Assembly: GCA_964242215.1 (NCBI GenBank)
Contig: CAXTCJ010000003.1
Span: forward strand, 45,478 to 109,477
DNA: 64,000 nucleotides
Reading direction: 5' to 3'
Source of the DNA: LMUY01 sp964242215
Lineage (GTDB): Bacteria; Pseudomonadota; Alphaproteobacteria; Acetobacterales; Acetobacteraceae
Shown here: positions 17,418-26,061 of the stretch, one piece after another
Layout of the letters: each line of letters begins with the position of its first letter
Position numbering within the stretch: the first letter of the stretch is position 1
The notes under the pieces: generated by a model
Told to the model about the DNA's origin: nothing
Database searches by the model: none
The model's input: the letters and a program-made list of their open reading frames with translations, nothing else
Position numbers and translations under genes: made by a program

Positions 17418-17817
17418 CAGCGCTGGCCACCGCCGCACGACTTCATCCCTTAGCTCTTGGCCCGCTACGAGCGACGTCGACGATGCCTGGCAGGTCGGTG
17501 CCTTGCTTTGATGCGAAGATGTGACCGACACCGGACACTGGATCGTGATCCCGCGCACCAACCGCCACTCCCGCGCGATCACCGTGTTCGCCGACCAGAT
17601 CGCGAAGGAGCTCGGGCTGGAGAAGGGAATTTCCTCGGCGGGTTCAGCCAGGTCTTGCGCCGATGAGGGCGATCTGGCTGGAGAAGATCAGTCGCATGTG
17701 ATGATGCGCGATACTAGGCCAAAGCCGGCATCGCAGCCTGAGTTGTGCTGCTTGTCAGATTATGCCGGTAGGCTGCGGTGACGAACCCGGCCCGTCACCG
17801 CTATCTACAACGCTTCA

Positions 17818-18138
17818 TCACCGCATGCTGCGAGGTTGGCGTGCCCACCAAGGCGTCAGCTCCGCGCCGGCTGCCGCTGCGCCCCGATCGTCGTTACTGG
17901 GCTTGGACTGCGGCGGTGCTTGGTCGTGCGGAGACGCCACGCTTTCCGTCGGGGCCGGCGTTACGGACGGTGTTGGTTCATCAGCCGGAGCCGCCAACGC
18001 CAACGGTTTAGTAGAGGCGGCATCTGCTTTCAGCACCTCGACAACCTGTTTCAGCGCGTCGCCCCGTCCTAAGGCATAGGCTTCGCGAACGATCTGCTGC
18101 AGTGAGGCTAAAATGTCATCCAATTCTTGATTTTGCAT
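17818..18138 (-). CDS. Small hypothetical protein with Pro/Ala-rich tail
   Basis: A 106-residue protein: an N-terminal amphipathic helix region (ELDDILASLQQIVREAYALG, then DALKQVVEVLKAD), then a Pro, Ala and Ser-rich linker and a basic end. The ATG at 18138 has a strong GAGGGGG ribosome-binding site 5 bases away. Similar short proteins with a helical head and disordered tail occur in alphaproteobacteria, but I cannot name a family. It lies between IS remnants and a gene fragment, so it may be a truncated form of a longer protein. Confidence 0.5.
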   Translation of the reverse strand: MQNQELDDILASLQQIVREAYALGRGDALKQVVEVLKADAASTKPLALAAPADEPTPSVTPAPTESVASPHDQAPPQSKPSNDDRGAAAAGAELTPWWARQPRSMR

Positions 18139-18359
18139 TCAATCCCCCTCTCGCTGAGTCATTGTTGATTTGGCGTCCCCTGTCAAACCCACAGGGAGGC
18201 CGCGGACAACGCCGCTTAGACCAGCCACAGCATGCGGGCCGGCAAATCGGCGTGGTTGGTCGCGAGTGTGGGCTCCTGCTGCCACGACCGCCGTGATCTT
18301 GGCTCAAGCTGCGCCGTCCGAGCACAAGGCGCGGGATTGATCGGTCGCGGCCATGATGC

Positions 18360-18686
18360 TCAGGCAGCGGCCTCACTGGCTGTCGTCCCCTGCCCTCGCC
18401 TGACCTGAATTGCGGCCCAGGCTATCTCCTGCTGGACGGCAACGCTGCCGTATCGAGCTAGCTCCAGCCCGGCCAGGAAAGTCCCCGCTGCCGCGACCCG
18501 GCAGCGCAGCTCCCGCTCCGGCGCGTTGACCAGCACGTCCGGCAGAAAAGTCACCAAGGGTGCACCGCCCTCCCCGATTAGCGGCAGCATCCCGGAGCCC
18601 GCTGGCAACAGGCTGCCCTGACTGCGGTCTTGGGTCGGCGTGTCGCCACAGGACCTACGTGCGATGCCTTCATGATCTATCGCCAT
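18360..18686 (-). pseudogene. ScpA-like C-terminal fragment
   Basis: The last 65 or so residues (LVTFLPDVLVNAPERELRCR, then AGTFLAGLELARYGSVAVQQ) read like the C-terminal winged-helix end of segregation and condensation protein ScpA, which normally has about 250 residues and binds the SMC head. The preceding part has no resemblance to ScpA, and no ScpB gene follows. I call it a fragment left by rearrangement. The similarity is short and judged by eye; an unrelated small protein is possible. Confidence 0.4.
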
Positions 18687-19027
18687 GACGACCCACCTAT
18701 CGGACCGATGCTCCGTCCAACCACCCGGAATCCTGGACCGAGGTCCCACCGCTTCTGCTCTCTCCCCCGAACAGACCACGATGCCGGCAGCCGGCCAAAC
18801 CGTACACGCAAATCGCGACAGAGCCACGATAATCCGGACCAGCGAATGGCCGACTGCACTAAACGCGGGACGCGCGATAAGCATCCAGAACCGCCGCAGA
18901 TACTCGCGCGGTGTGCCGGCACCGATGCAGCTGATCTCGTTGCCTGGCGCCAGCCGCGCAAAGCCTCATGGATCTTCCCTGAGCCGGGCGTTTCTACCGC
19001 TGTTGGAGAGTGCCCAAGCTGCCTCGG
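18687..19027. other. Intergenic, no gene recognised
   Basis: Frames here are open only as overlapping low-complexity readings on both strands, with Arg/Ser-rich composition and no ribosome-binding sites or family motifs. It separates the ScpA-like fragment from the 3' end of the ABC importer operon. Confidence 0.5.
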
Positions 19028-19816
19028 TCAGAACCGAGGCAAATCAGTATTGGCGACCCCCATCCACTTCTTCTGCAACGTTGGAAGTTCGCCGGTTGTC
19101 CACAGCATGAAGATATCGGTGTTCAACCAATGCAGCATGTCTGGTTCGCCCAGGCGCAGCCCGATGCCCATGGGCGCGGAGGCCACGGTAAACTTGGTGG
19201 CGACCTTCGACTCGCGCGCGGCGACTGCCACCGCGAGCCCTCCGCTCGTCACGATCCCCTCCACCTGCCCGGCGAGCAAAGCTTGTGTCGTGGACGCGTC
19301 GTCGTCGAAGCGCTGGATCGTCGTGCCTTCCACCGCAAGCTTCGTCAGCGCAATGTCGTTCGTCGTCGCGCGTGTCACGCCGATCCGGTGCCCCTTCAAG
19401 TCCGACATCGACGCAAAGCTGGTTGCCGTTCCCGCCAGCAGCACCTGCTGATCGACGTAGACGCAGTTGGTGAAGGCAATTGCTTTGGCGCGCTCGGCGG
19501 TGATCGAAAAGGACGAGATGACGATGTCGAGCTTGCGGCTGAGCAGGCTCGGGATGCGTGCTGAGGCGACCGTGTCGACGATGTTCACCTTCACACCCAA
19601 ATCCCGTGCAATCATCTTGGCCAAGCTGACGTCGTATCCGTCAGGCTCCATCTTGTCGTTGGTCAGGCCGTAGGGTGGGGTGCCAAGGCTAACACCGATG
19701 TTGATCGTCCCCCGCTTCACGATGTCGTCCAGCAAACTCTGCGCCGATACCTGGACTGTCATCCAGGCCAGCATCGCGCAACCCACTAGCAGACGCTTTA
19801 GTGTTGTTTTTGGCAT
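19028..19816 (-). CDS. ABC importer substrate-binding protein, amino-acid family 3
   Basis: A 262-residue periplasmic binding protein. The signal peptide spans residues 1-25 (LLVGCAMLAWMTVQVSAQ). The mature part begins with DIVKRGTINIGVSLGTPPYG, then the family signature GYDVSLAKMIARDLGVKVNIV (residues about 59-79) and GHRIGVTRATTNDIAL in the second lobe. Family members bind polar amino acids or related small acids. It is the last gene after two permease genes. No ATP-binding subunit gene is adjacent. The nearby sugar-acid enzymes hint that the ligand may be a hydroxy acid rather than an amino acid. Confidence 0.88.
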   Translation of the reverse strand: MPKTTLKRLLVGCAMLAWMTVQVSAQSLLDDIVKRGTINIGVSLGTPPYGLTNDKMEPDGYDVSLAKMIARDLGVKVNIVDTVASARIPSLLSRKLDIVISSFSITAERAKAIAFTNCVYVDQQVLLAGTATSFASMSDLKGHRIGVTRATTNDIALTKLAVEGTTIQRFDDDASTTQALLAGQVEGIVTSGGLAVAVAARESKVATKFTVASAPMGIGLRLGEPDMLHWLNTDIFMLWTTGELPTLQKKWMGVANTDLPRF

Positions 19817-19831
19817 GGTGTTTCCCCCCGG

Positions 19832-20497
19832 TTATTGAACAGCGATTGGGCCGATCTGCGGCACCCTTGCTTCAAGCTGGCGCGCGATAAGCGACAGGGT
19901 AAAGCAAATGATGAAATACATGGCCGCCACGGTCAGGAAAACCTTGAGCGGTTGGAACGTCGAGTTCGAGACGATTTGCCCAGCCCGGGTCAGCTCGACA
20001 TAGCCGATGATGGAGGCGAGCGCGGTGTTTTTCACCAACTGCACGACAAATCCCAACGTGGGCGGCACCGCGATCCGCAGCGCCTGCGGTGCGATCACCC
20101 GGCGCAATGTCCTCCACCAGCTAAGCCCGAGCGCGGCGGAGCCCTCCCACTGGCCCTTCCCGACCGCCTGGATTGCGCCGCGCCAAATGTCGCCGAGGAA
20201 GGCCGCGGCATAGAGCGAGAACGCGGCGGCTGCAGCAGCGAGCGGCGGCACATCCAGCCCGGCGAAGGCCACGCCGAAATAGGCGATGAACAACAGGACC
20301 AGAAGCGGTGTGCCCTGGATGATGAACAGGTAGACCTGCGCGCACACCCGGATAGGACGGATGGGGGATATGCGCGCCAGCGTCACGACGACGCCGAGCA
20401 GCGAACCGCCCACCAATGCCACCGCAGACAGGACTAGCGTCCACAGGCCGGCATGGGCCAGGTACTCGACGTGACGGAGGGAGAAAGTCTGGAACAT
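19832..20497 (-). CDS. ABC importer permease, HisM/GlnP type
   Basis: A 221-residue inner-membrane subunit with about five helices. The EAA-type cytoplasmic loop that docks on the ATPase is present (GSAALGLSWWRTLRRVIAPQ followed by ALRIAVPP, near residues 138-166), and FIIQGTPLLVLLFI is the classic polar amino acid permease motif. It lies 8 bases downstream of the sister permease gene and 15 upstream of the binding-protein gene, so the two permeases form a heterodimer. Confidence 0.88.
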   Translation of the reverse strand: MFQTFSLRHVEYLAHAGLWTLVLSAVALVGGSLLGVVVTLARISPIRPIRVCAQVYLFIIQGTPLLVLLFIAYFGVAFAGLDVPPLAAAAAAFSLYAAAFLGDIWRGAIQAVGKGQWEGSAALGLSWWRTLRRVIAPQALRIAVPPTLGFVVQLVKNTALASIIGYVELTRAGQIVSNSTFQPLKVFLTVAAMYFIICFTLSLIARQLEARVPQIGPIAVQ

Positions 20498-20505
20498 CGC
20501 AGGGC

Positions 20506-21177
20506 TTAGCGGGCTGCGGCGTGGAAAAGGAACATGGACCGACCGAGCAGCGCGAACCCGCCCTTCAAAATCCCCGTCATCGCGATGTAGATTGCAGCGA
20601 CGACTAGGTAGGCCTCGAGGCTACGGAACGTGAGCCCCTGGATGTCGTTGGCTGCGCCGGTGAGTTCCGGGATGGAGATTGTCGAGACGATGCTCGATGC
20701 AAGCATCGTGAGGATGAATTGACTGGTGATCGAAGGGTAGACGGCCGCCAAGGCTGGCTTCAGCACGACATGGCGGAACGTACGGTAGGGCGACAGCCCG
20801 AGCGAGCGAGCGGCCTCGATTTGCCCGTGCTCGATCGACTGGATTCCTGCCCGCACGATTTCGGTCAGATACCCGCCCGAGTAAAGCGAGAGCGAGAGAA
20901 GGCCCGCCGGGAGCGGCGTGATGCGCAGCCCGATGCTGGGGAGCCCAAAGAAGATAATGTAGATCTGGACCAGGAACGGCGTGTTGCGGAACAGTTCCAC
21001 GTAACATCGCCCGATCACACGCAGCAGCGCCATGCGTGACAGGCGGGCGGCCGCGCCGAGGACGCCGATGATCAAGCCCAGCACCATGGACGCCGCCGAC
21101 AGGCCGATGGTGACAACTGCGGCATCGGCAAAGACTGGCCACCGGGCGAGCGTGCCGGAGAAGTCAAGCGAAACCAT
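20506..21177 (-). CDS. ABC importer permease, HisQ/GlnP type
   Basis: A 223-residue inner-membrane subunit of a polar amino-acid-type importer. It carries ELFRNTPFLVQIYIIFF (near residues 62-78) and an EAA loop reading ARSLGLSPYRTFRHVVLKPA (near 132-151). The ATG at 21177 has a strong GGGGGAGG ribosome-binding site. First transporter gene of the operon, 40 bases after the GntR-family gene on the same strand, so expression is probably tied to that regulator. Confidence 0.88.
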   Translation of the reverse strand: MVSLDFSGTLARWPVFADAAVVTIGLSAASMVLGLIIGVLGAAARLSRMALLRVIGRCYVELFRNTPFLVQIYIIFFGLPSIGLRITPLPAGLLSLSLYSGGYLTEIVRAGIQSIEHGQIEAARSLGLSPYRTFRHVVLKPALAAVYPSITSQFILTMLASSIVSTISIPELTGAANDIQGLTFRSLEAYLVVAAIYIAMTGILKGGFALLGRSMFLFHAAAR

Positions 21178-21217
21178 TGTTTTTCCTCCCCCTGTTAGGC
21201 CCGCACAGCTCCAAGTT

Positions 21218-21913
21218 TCAGGACGCGGCGCGATCGGTCAGCGCCGTCCTCACGTTCTTTAAGCTATTTTCCTGGCTTCGAAGAAGATGGCGCCGCAGCA
21301 GGTCTCGTGCCGCCGCACGGTTACCAGCCTTCAGGGCCTCCAGTATCGCAACGTGCTCATCCACCGACTGTGCGTAATTACCGAGCGTGAACACGAACAC
21401 GGTGTGGGTTTGGCGCAAGATCCGCAAATGCCAGTCAGCGATCAAGCCATTCCCCGTCGCCGTGACCAGCGTGTGGTGGAACGCGCGGTCGAAGCCCAGG
21501 GCCGTGGCGAGATCATCGAGCGTGTCGCGTTGCGCGTACTCCCGATGTTGCGCGACACACTCGCCGAGCGAGGCGAGAAGGTCGGGCGCCACCCGGCCCC
21601 GCACGCAGACGCGATTGATGGCTTCGAGCTCGAGGATGATCCGAGCGTCATAGATGTCGACCAGGTCACGCTCGGCGAGTTGACGCACGGTGGTGCCACG
21701 CCGGAGCGAGGACATCGCCAGCCCGTCGGCCTCCAGCCGAAGCAACGCTTCCTTGATCGGCGTCGGGCTAATCCCGAGTTGAGTGGCCAATTCTTCTGGA
21801 AGCAGCCGGTCACCACTCGCGAGTTGGCCGGCCAGGATGCGCGACCGCAACTCGCGATAGGCTTGTTCGGCCAAGGTCGCGCGGACCACGGTGTTCATGG
21901 GCGCATTCTTCAT
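21218..21913 (-). CDS. GntR-family regulator, FadR/FCD subfamily
   Basis: A 231-residue regulator. N-terminal winged helix (AYRELRSRILAGQLASGDRL, ELATQLGISPTPIKEALLRL) at about residues 18-75, then an all-helical FCD ligand domain (about 85-215) with D at the expected metal position near FDRAFHHTLV. Starts at 21913 and 21898 are both in frame with no strong ribosome-binding site; the long open frame further upstream is antisense to the enolase-superfamily gene and is rejected. It diverges from that gene and precedes the ABC importer, so it probably controls both. Confidence 0.85.
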   Translation of the reverse strand: MKNAPMNTVVRATLAEQAYRELRSRILAGQLASGDRLLPEELATQLGISPTPIKEALLRLEADGLAMSSLRRGTTVRQLAERDLVDIYDARIILELEAINRVCVRGRVAPDLLASLGECVAQHREYAQRDTLDDLATALGFDRAFHHTLVTATGNGLIADWHLRILRQTHTVFVFTLGNYAQSVDEHVAILEALKAGNRAAARDLLRRHLLRSQENSLKNVRTALTDRAAS

Positions 21914-21935
21914 AAACCATGGACGAGCGCAAGAT

Positions 21936-21947
21936 AGAAAATTTTCT
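21936..21947. promoter_or_regulatory. Perfect 12-base palindrome in divergent promoter
   Basis: AGAAAATTTTCT is a perfect palindrome in the 102-base gap between the FCD regulator (start 21913) and the enolase-superfamily gene (start 22016). It is AT-rich against a GC-rich background. It could be the regulator's operator or simply an AT-rich promoter element. Confidence 0.35.
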
Positions 21948-22015
21948 GTTTTCGATGTTGGCCGACGCGTGTATCGCAGCAAGCCATAGAAGCAAGACAT
22001 CGGGGACAACACAGC

Positions 22016-23131
22016 ATGAAGATCGTGAACGTCGAGCCATTCATCCTGCATTTGCCGCTGACGCAGAGCTCGATTTCCGATTCCACGCACAGCATTACCC
22101 ATTGGGGCGTGGTCGGCGCGAAGATCACCACCGAAGACGGACTGGTCGGATACGGCTTCACCGGTACGCACGCCCATCTGCCGTCCGACCGGCTGATCAC
22201 CGCCTGCATCCGGGACTGCTACGCGCCGCTCCTGGTGGGCGAGGATGCCACGGCCACTTCCGCGCTGTGGACGAAGATGGCGCGTTCCCCGGCGCTGCAA
22301 TGGGTGGGCCGCGCCGGAATCACCCAATTGGCGCTGGCTGCGGTGGATGTGGCGTTGTGGGACCTGCGGGCCAAGCAGGCGCAGATGCCGCTGTGGCAAT
22401 ATCTCGGCGCCGGTACCACCACGATCGTGGAGGCCTACAACACCGATGTCGGCTGGCTGTCCTTCCCGCGCGAGCAACTCGTCGCACTTTGTGCTGGCGC
22501 GGTGGAGAAGGACGGCTTTCGCCGGTTGAAGGTGAAGGTGGGCCACGATGACCCGCGTGAGGATATCGGCCGCTTGCAGGCCGTGCGCGACGCGGTAGGC
22601 CCCGCGATCCGGATCGCGGTCGACGGCAACGGCAAGTGGGATTTGCCAACCTGCTTGCGGTTCTGCGCCCGAGCCGAAGCGCTGGATCTGTTCTGGTTCG
22701 AGGAGCCGATGTGGTACGATGACGTCGCATCGCATGCCACCCTTGCCCGTTCGACCCGCATTCCCGTAGCGCTCGGCGAACAGCTCTATACGTTGGATGC
22801 CTTCAAGGCCTTCCTCGCGGCGGGCGCGGTACACTACGTGCAGCCCGATGTGACGCGGCTCGGGGGGATCACCGAGTATATCCAGGTGGCAGACCTCGCC
22901 CAAGCCTATCGGCTGCCGATCGCGCCGCATGCGGGGGAGATGAGCCAGGTCCATGTGCACCTCTCGTTCTGGCACCCGGCATCCGGCATCTTGGAATACA
23001 TCCCCTGGATCAAGGATCATTTCGCCGACCCGATCCGGGTGGAAAACGGCCAGTTCATCCGCCCGAGCCTGCCGGGAGCCGGCACCACCCCGCTTCCCAC
23101 CAGCATCGCTCGGTTCAGTCACGCACCTTGA
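22016..23131 (+). CDS. Enolase-superfamily enzyme (mandelate racemase group), KxK type
   Basis: A 371-residue enzyme with the canonical catalytic set: K172-x-K174 (LKVKVG), metal ligands D203 (AVDGNGKW), E229 (WFEEP) and E255 (LGEQ), and H305 in IAPHAGEMSQVHVH. It probably abstracts a proton alpha to a carboxylate to dehydrate or epimerise a sugar acid. The HAGEMSQ stretch after the base resembles sugar-acid dehydratases, but I cannot assign a substrate. It is transcribed divergently from the FCD regulator/ABC importer operon, and its TGA stop abuts that of the convergent idonate-dehydrogenase-like gene. Confidence 0.88.
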   Translation: MKIVNVEPFILHLPLTQSSISDSTHSITHWGVVGAKITTEDGLVGYGFTGTHAHLPSDRLITACIRDCYAPLLVGEDATATSALWTKMARSPALQWVGRAGITQLALAAVDVALWDLRAKQAQMPLWQYLGAGTTTIVEAYNTDVGWLSFPREQLVALCAGAVEKDGFRRLKVKVGHDDPREDIGRLQAVRDAVGPAIRIAVDGNGKWDLPTCLRFCARAEALDLFWFEEPMWYDDVASHATLARSTRIPVALGEQLYTLDAFKAFLAAGAVHYVQPDVTRLGGITEYIQVADLAQAYRLPIAPHAGEMSQVHVHLSFWHPASGILEYIPWIKDHFADPIRVENGQFIRPSLPGAGTTPLPTSIARFSHAP

Positions 23132-24166
23132 TCAGAAGCTGATCTGCACCTTCATGCTGCGCGAGCGGTCGGCGGCGGTTTCGAACGCCTCGACCGCTTG
23201 CGACATCGGCATGACGCCGCTGAGCAACGGGCGTACGTCGATAGACCGCCGCTCCAGGCAGCTGACGGCGGTTGCAAACATACGGTCGAATCGGAAGCTG
23301 CCGAGGACTGCGAGCTCTTTCGCCATGATCCGGTTTGCGGTCACCGGCGACGGCCCCGCCGGAAGCGAGCCGACCTGGACGATCGTGCCGCCGGCGTGCA
23401 CGGCGTCGATGGCGGCGTTGAGCGCCGCGGCGTTGCCCGATGCCTCGAATACGACGTCGTACCCGCCGATCTTGGCAGCAGCCTGGGGCAATGCCGTTGG
23501 ATCGCGCACGTCCAGTGCGGCATCGGCTCCCAACTGCGCGGCCATGGCGAGCGGCGCTTCGATGATGTCGGTCAACGCCACGTGCGTGGCACCGCCATGA
23601 CGAGCGACCAACAGCAACAATTGGCCGATCGGGCCACCGCCGGTGACGAGCACGCGCTGGCCGACCAGATTGCCCGCACGCATCCCCGCGTGCAGCGTGA
23701 CGGCGAGTGGCTCGGCAAAGGCCAGTTCGGCAAAACTGATATCTGCCTCGATCGGGTAGCACTGCGACTCTGCGACGCAAACCCGTTCGCGGAACCCACC
23801 CTGCATGTGCGGGAATTTGCTGGCGCTGCCCATGAAGAACACCGACTCGCACAAATTCGCACGCCCTTCCCGGCAGCGCACGCACCGGCCGCAATTGCGG
23901 CCCGGATGGACCGCAACGCGATCGCCCACACGGACCCGGGTGACGCCGCTGCCAATTTCCGCAACTTCGCCCGAGAATTCGTGCCCCGGGATCAGCGGCT
24001 CGGTGATCACGAAATCGCCGATGCGTCCAGCATGGAAGTAATGCAGGTCGGAGCCGCAGATCCCGCCATTGCGCACGCGGATGCGAACCTCGTGCGGGGC
24101 CAGCGCCGGGTCGTCGATTTCTTCCAGGCGCAGATCATGCGCCCCATGCAACACACACGCCTGCAT
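23132..24166 (-). CDS. Zinc-dependent alcohol dehydrogenase, L-idonate 5-dehydrogenase-like
   Basis: A 344-residue medium-chain dehydrogenase. Catalytic zinc ligands C37 (GGICGSDLHY) and H62-E63 (PGHEFSG), structural zinc cysteines C92, C95, C98 and C106 (NCGRCVRCREGRANLC), and a Rossmann motif VTGGGPIGQL. The DLHYFHAGR segment after the first cysteine is typical of L-idonate 5-dehydrogenases, which oxidise L-idonate to 5-ketogluconate. The ATG at 24166 is preferred over 24172 because GGGGAA then sits 8 bases away. Last gene of the sugar-acid operon that starts at 28966. Confidence 0.85.
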   Translation of the reverse strand: MQACVLHGAHDLRLEEIDDPALAPHEVRIRVRNGGICGSDLHYFHAGRIGDFVITEPLIPGHEFSGEVAEIGSGVTRVRVGDRVAVHPGRNCGRCVRCREGRANLCESVFFMGSASKFPHMQGGFRERVCVAESQCYPIEADISFAELAFAEPLAVTLHAGMRAGNLVGQRVLVTGGGPIGQLLLLVARHGGATHVALTDIIEAPLAMAAQLGADAALDVRDPTALPQAAAKIGGYDVVFEASGNAAALNAAIDAVHAGGTIVQVGSLPAGPSPVTANRIMAKELAVLGSFRFDRMFATAVSCLERRSIDVRPLLSGVMPMSQAVEAFETAADRSRSMKVQISF

Positions 24167-24193
24167 GATCATTTCCCCTTTTGGACCGGCAGG

Positions 24194-24949
24194 TCAGAAA
24201 CCGTGCAGCGCCCCGCCATCAACGACAAGCACGTGCCCGGTGACGTAGCCCGCTGCTGGTGAGGCGAGATACGTCATCGCCCAGCCTATGTCGGCCTCCG
24301 TGCCAACACGCTTCATCGGGATACGCCCCATGATCTTCTCGCGGCGCGCCGGGTCTTGCCCGGTCGCTTGCCGGTAGAGGGCGGTGTCGATCCAGCCGGG
24401 CGCCACGGCGTTCACGCGGATGCCGTCGGATGCCAGCTCCGTCGCCAGTGCGCGCACCAAGCCGATATGCGCGGCTTTGGCGGCGGAATACCCGGCGACG
24501 AAGGGGATGCCGAGAAAGGAACTCATGGACGCGGTGAACAGAACGGACCCCCGCTTGCTCTCGCGCAGTTGCGGCAGCAAGGCACGCGTCAGCGCAAAAG
24601 CGCCGGTTACGTGCACATCCAGGACGGAGCGAAATTCGTCCACTTCCATTGCGCCAACCGGCTTCTTCACCGTTCCGCCAGCATTGTTCACCAGGATCGA
24701 CACCGGCCCGACCGTCGCGGCGAATGCCTCCGCCGCGTCCGCGTCGGCGACGTCGAACGGCATGGCGGTAGCGTGGCTGCCCAACTCCGCCACGGCCGCA
24801 TCCAGGCGCTCGGCCGTACGCCCAGCGACGATCACCTTAGCCCCCGCCGCGATGAAGCAACGGGCGATGCCCAACCCCAGGCCGCTGCCACCCCCTGTCA
24901 CCAGGGCACGGTGCCCTTTAAGCGAGAACGCCGCCGCATGATCCGTCAT
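24194..24949 (-). CDS. SDR-family oxidoreductase
   Basis: A 251-residue short-chain dehydrogenase. TGGGSGLG cofactor motif at 18-25, NNAGG at 88-92, catalytic S141, Y154 and K158 (GYSAAKAA), and a C-terminal VTGHVLVVDGGA. The length and motifs suit a classical sugar or sugar-acid dehydrogenase such as a 5-keto-gluconate reductase-like enzyme. The start overlaps the stop of the upstream dehydratase gene by 4 bases (ATGA), and the idonate-dehydrogenase-like gene follows after 27 bases. The pair could interconvert idonate and gluconate epimers through the keto form. Confidence 0.88.
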   Translation of the reverse strand: MTDHAAAFSLKGHRALVTGGGSGLGLGIARCFIAAGAKVIVAGRTAERLDAAVAELGSHATAMPFDVADADAAEAFAATVGPVSILVNNAGGTVKKPVGAMEVDEFRSVLDVHVTGAFALTRALLPQLRESKRGSVLFTASMSSFLGIPFVAGYSAAKAAHIGLVRALATELASDGIRVNAVAPGWIDTALYRQATGQDPARREKIMGRIPMKRVGTEADIGWAMTYLASPAAGYVTGHVLVVDGGALHGF

Positions 24950-26061
24950 AGCGGGGTCGTCCGGTGCGAGACGCAGAGGCGGTCCACCTCAGGCCAGTCG
25001 ATCTCCACGCCCAGTCCGGGCCCTTGGGGCACGTGCGCGATGCCGTTCGCGTCGATCGGCAGGCTTCCGGCCAGTGGAAAACGAAAGGCCTGCTCCGGGA
25101 CGAACAACTCGAAATACTCGCAGTTCCGGATGGCGCAGGAGGCATGCAGGTTGGCGATGTCCATGTAGGCCATGGTGGTCGTGTGGATCTCGCAGTTCAG
25201 GCCAAAGCCTTCGGCCATATGGGCGATCTTCATCGTGCCGGTGATGCCGGCTTTCCAGGATACATCCGCCCGGACGATGTCGGCGGCGCGTTGCATGATC
25301 GCCTGGGCCACGCCCCAGTGGCCGCCCCGGGTCGTTTCCGTCGCTGCGACGGCGATGTCCAGCGTGGCGCAGAGTGACTGGTATTTAGCCAATTCGAAGT
25401 CACGGAACGGCTCTTCGAACCATTCGTAATCCTGCTTTTCCAAGTCGCGCCCGACGCGGATGGCTTGGTCAAGCGTGTACTCGCCGACCGGGTCGGCGAA
25501 GAGCAGCATGTCGGGACCGACCGCCTCGCGGATCGCGCGGTGCACCTCGATATCGCGGCGCCACGGGCCGGGTGCGTGGGATTTATAGCCGGGGATGCCG
25601 CGGGTGCGGTAGTGCAGCGCCTCCGCGACATATTCCTCGGTGCGTTCATGGAACAGTCCGCTCGCATAGGATGGCAGCTGGTCCCGGTACGCGCCTAGAT
25701 ACCGATACAGCGGCAGACCGGCGGCGCGCGCCGCAATGTCCCATAAGGCGACGTCGACCGGGCCCGGAAGATAGGCTGGGAAGAATGTCAGGTGGCGGTC
25801 CAGCGTCCATAGATCGTGCCAAATCCGCTCCCGCTCCGACACGTCGCGACCGACCAGCACTGGCGCGATGTTCTCGTGCAGGTAGGCCTCGGTGATCCGG
25901 CCGGATCGCGCCGCGAGTGCGGAGGCGTGGCCCACGACGCCGGCATCGGTGTGCAGGCGCAGCACCACCACGTCCCAGTTCATGTGCGACCCGGCGCGGT
26001 TCTCTGGGAACAGCGAGAGGTCCCGCTTGCACCACCAGGTTTCAAGGGCCGTCAGCTTCAT
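24946..26061 (-). CDS. Enolase-superfamily dehydratase, KxH type
   Basis: A 371-residue member of the mandelate racemase group. Catalytic residues as read: K160-x-H162 (YKSHAPG), D190 (LFADPVGEY), E216 (WFEEP), E242 (TETTRGG) and H293 (CEIHTTTM). A histidine in place of the second lysine and an HTTT stretch at the base set it apart from the three others in the window. The start at 26061 overlaps the UxaA large-subunit stop by 4 bases; a longer frame upstream is antisense. It works inside the UxaA/RraA operon. Confidence 0.86.
   Translation of the reverse strand: MKLTALETWWCKRDLSLFPENRAGSHMNWDVVVLRLHTDAGVVGHASALAARSGRITEAYLHENIAPVLVGRDVSERERIWHDLWTLDRHLTFFPAYLPGPVDVALWDIAARAAGLPLYRYLGAYRDQLPSYASGLFHERTEEYVAEALHYRTRGIPGYKSHAPGPWRRDIEVHRAIREAVGPDMLLFADPVGEYTLDQAIRVGRDLEKQDYEWFEEPFRDFELAKYQSLCATLDIAVAATETTRGGHWGVAQAIMQRAADIVRADVSWKAGITGTMKIAHMAEGFGLNCEIHTTTMAYMDIANLHASCAIRNCEYFELFVPEQAFRFPLAGSLPIDANGIAHVPQGPGLGVEIDWPEVDRLCVSHRTTPL

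Noticed and set aside
17521..17781. 86-codon GTG-started plus-strand frame beginning VTDTGHWIVIPRTNRHS
   Set aside because: Protein-like at its start and faintly like a LysR C-terminus, but the likeness is short, the second half is not protein-like and there is no ribosome-binding site.
21914..23122. Long minus-strand open frame extending the FCD GntR gene to 634 residues
   Set aside because: The extra 400 residues are antisense to an intact enolase-superfamily gene, are Arg/Gly-rich and match no family; high GC produces such shadows.
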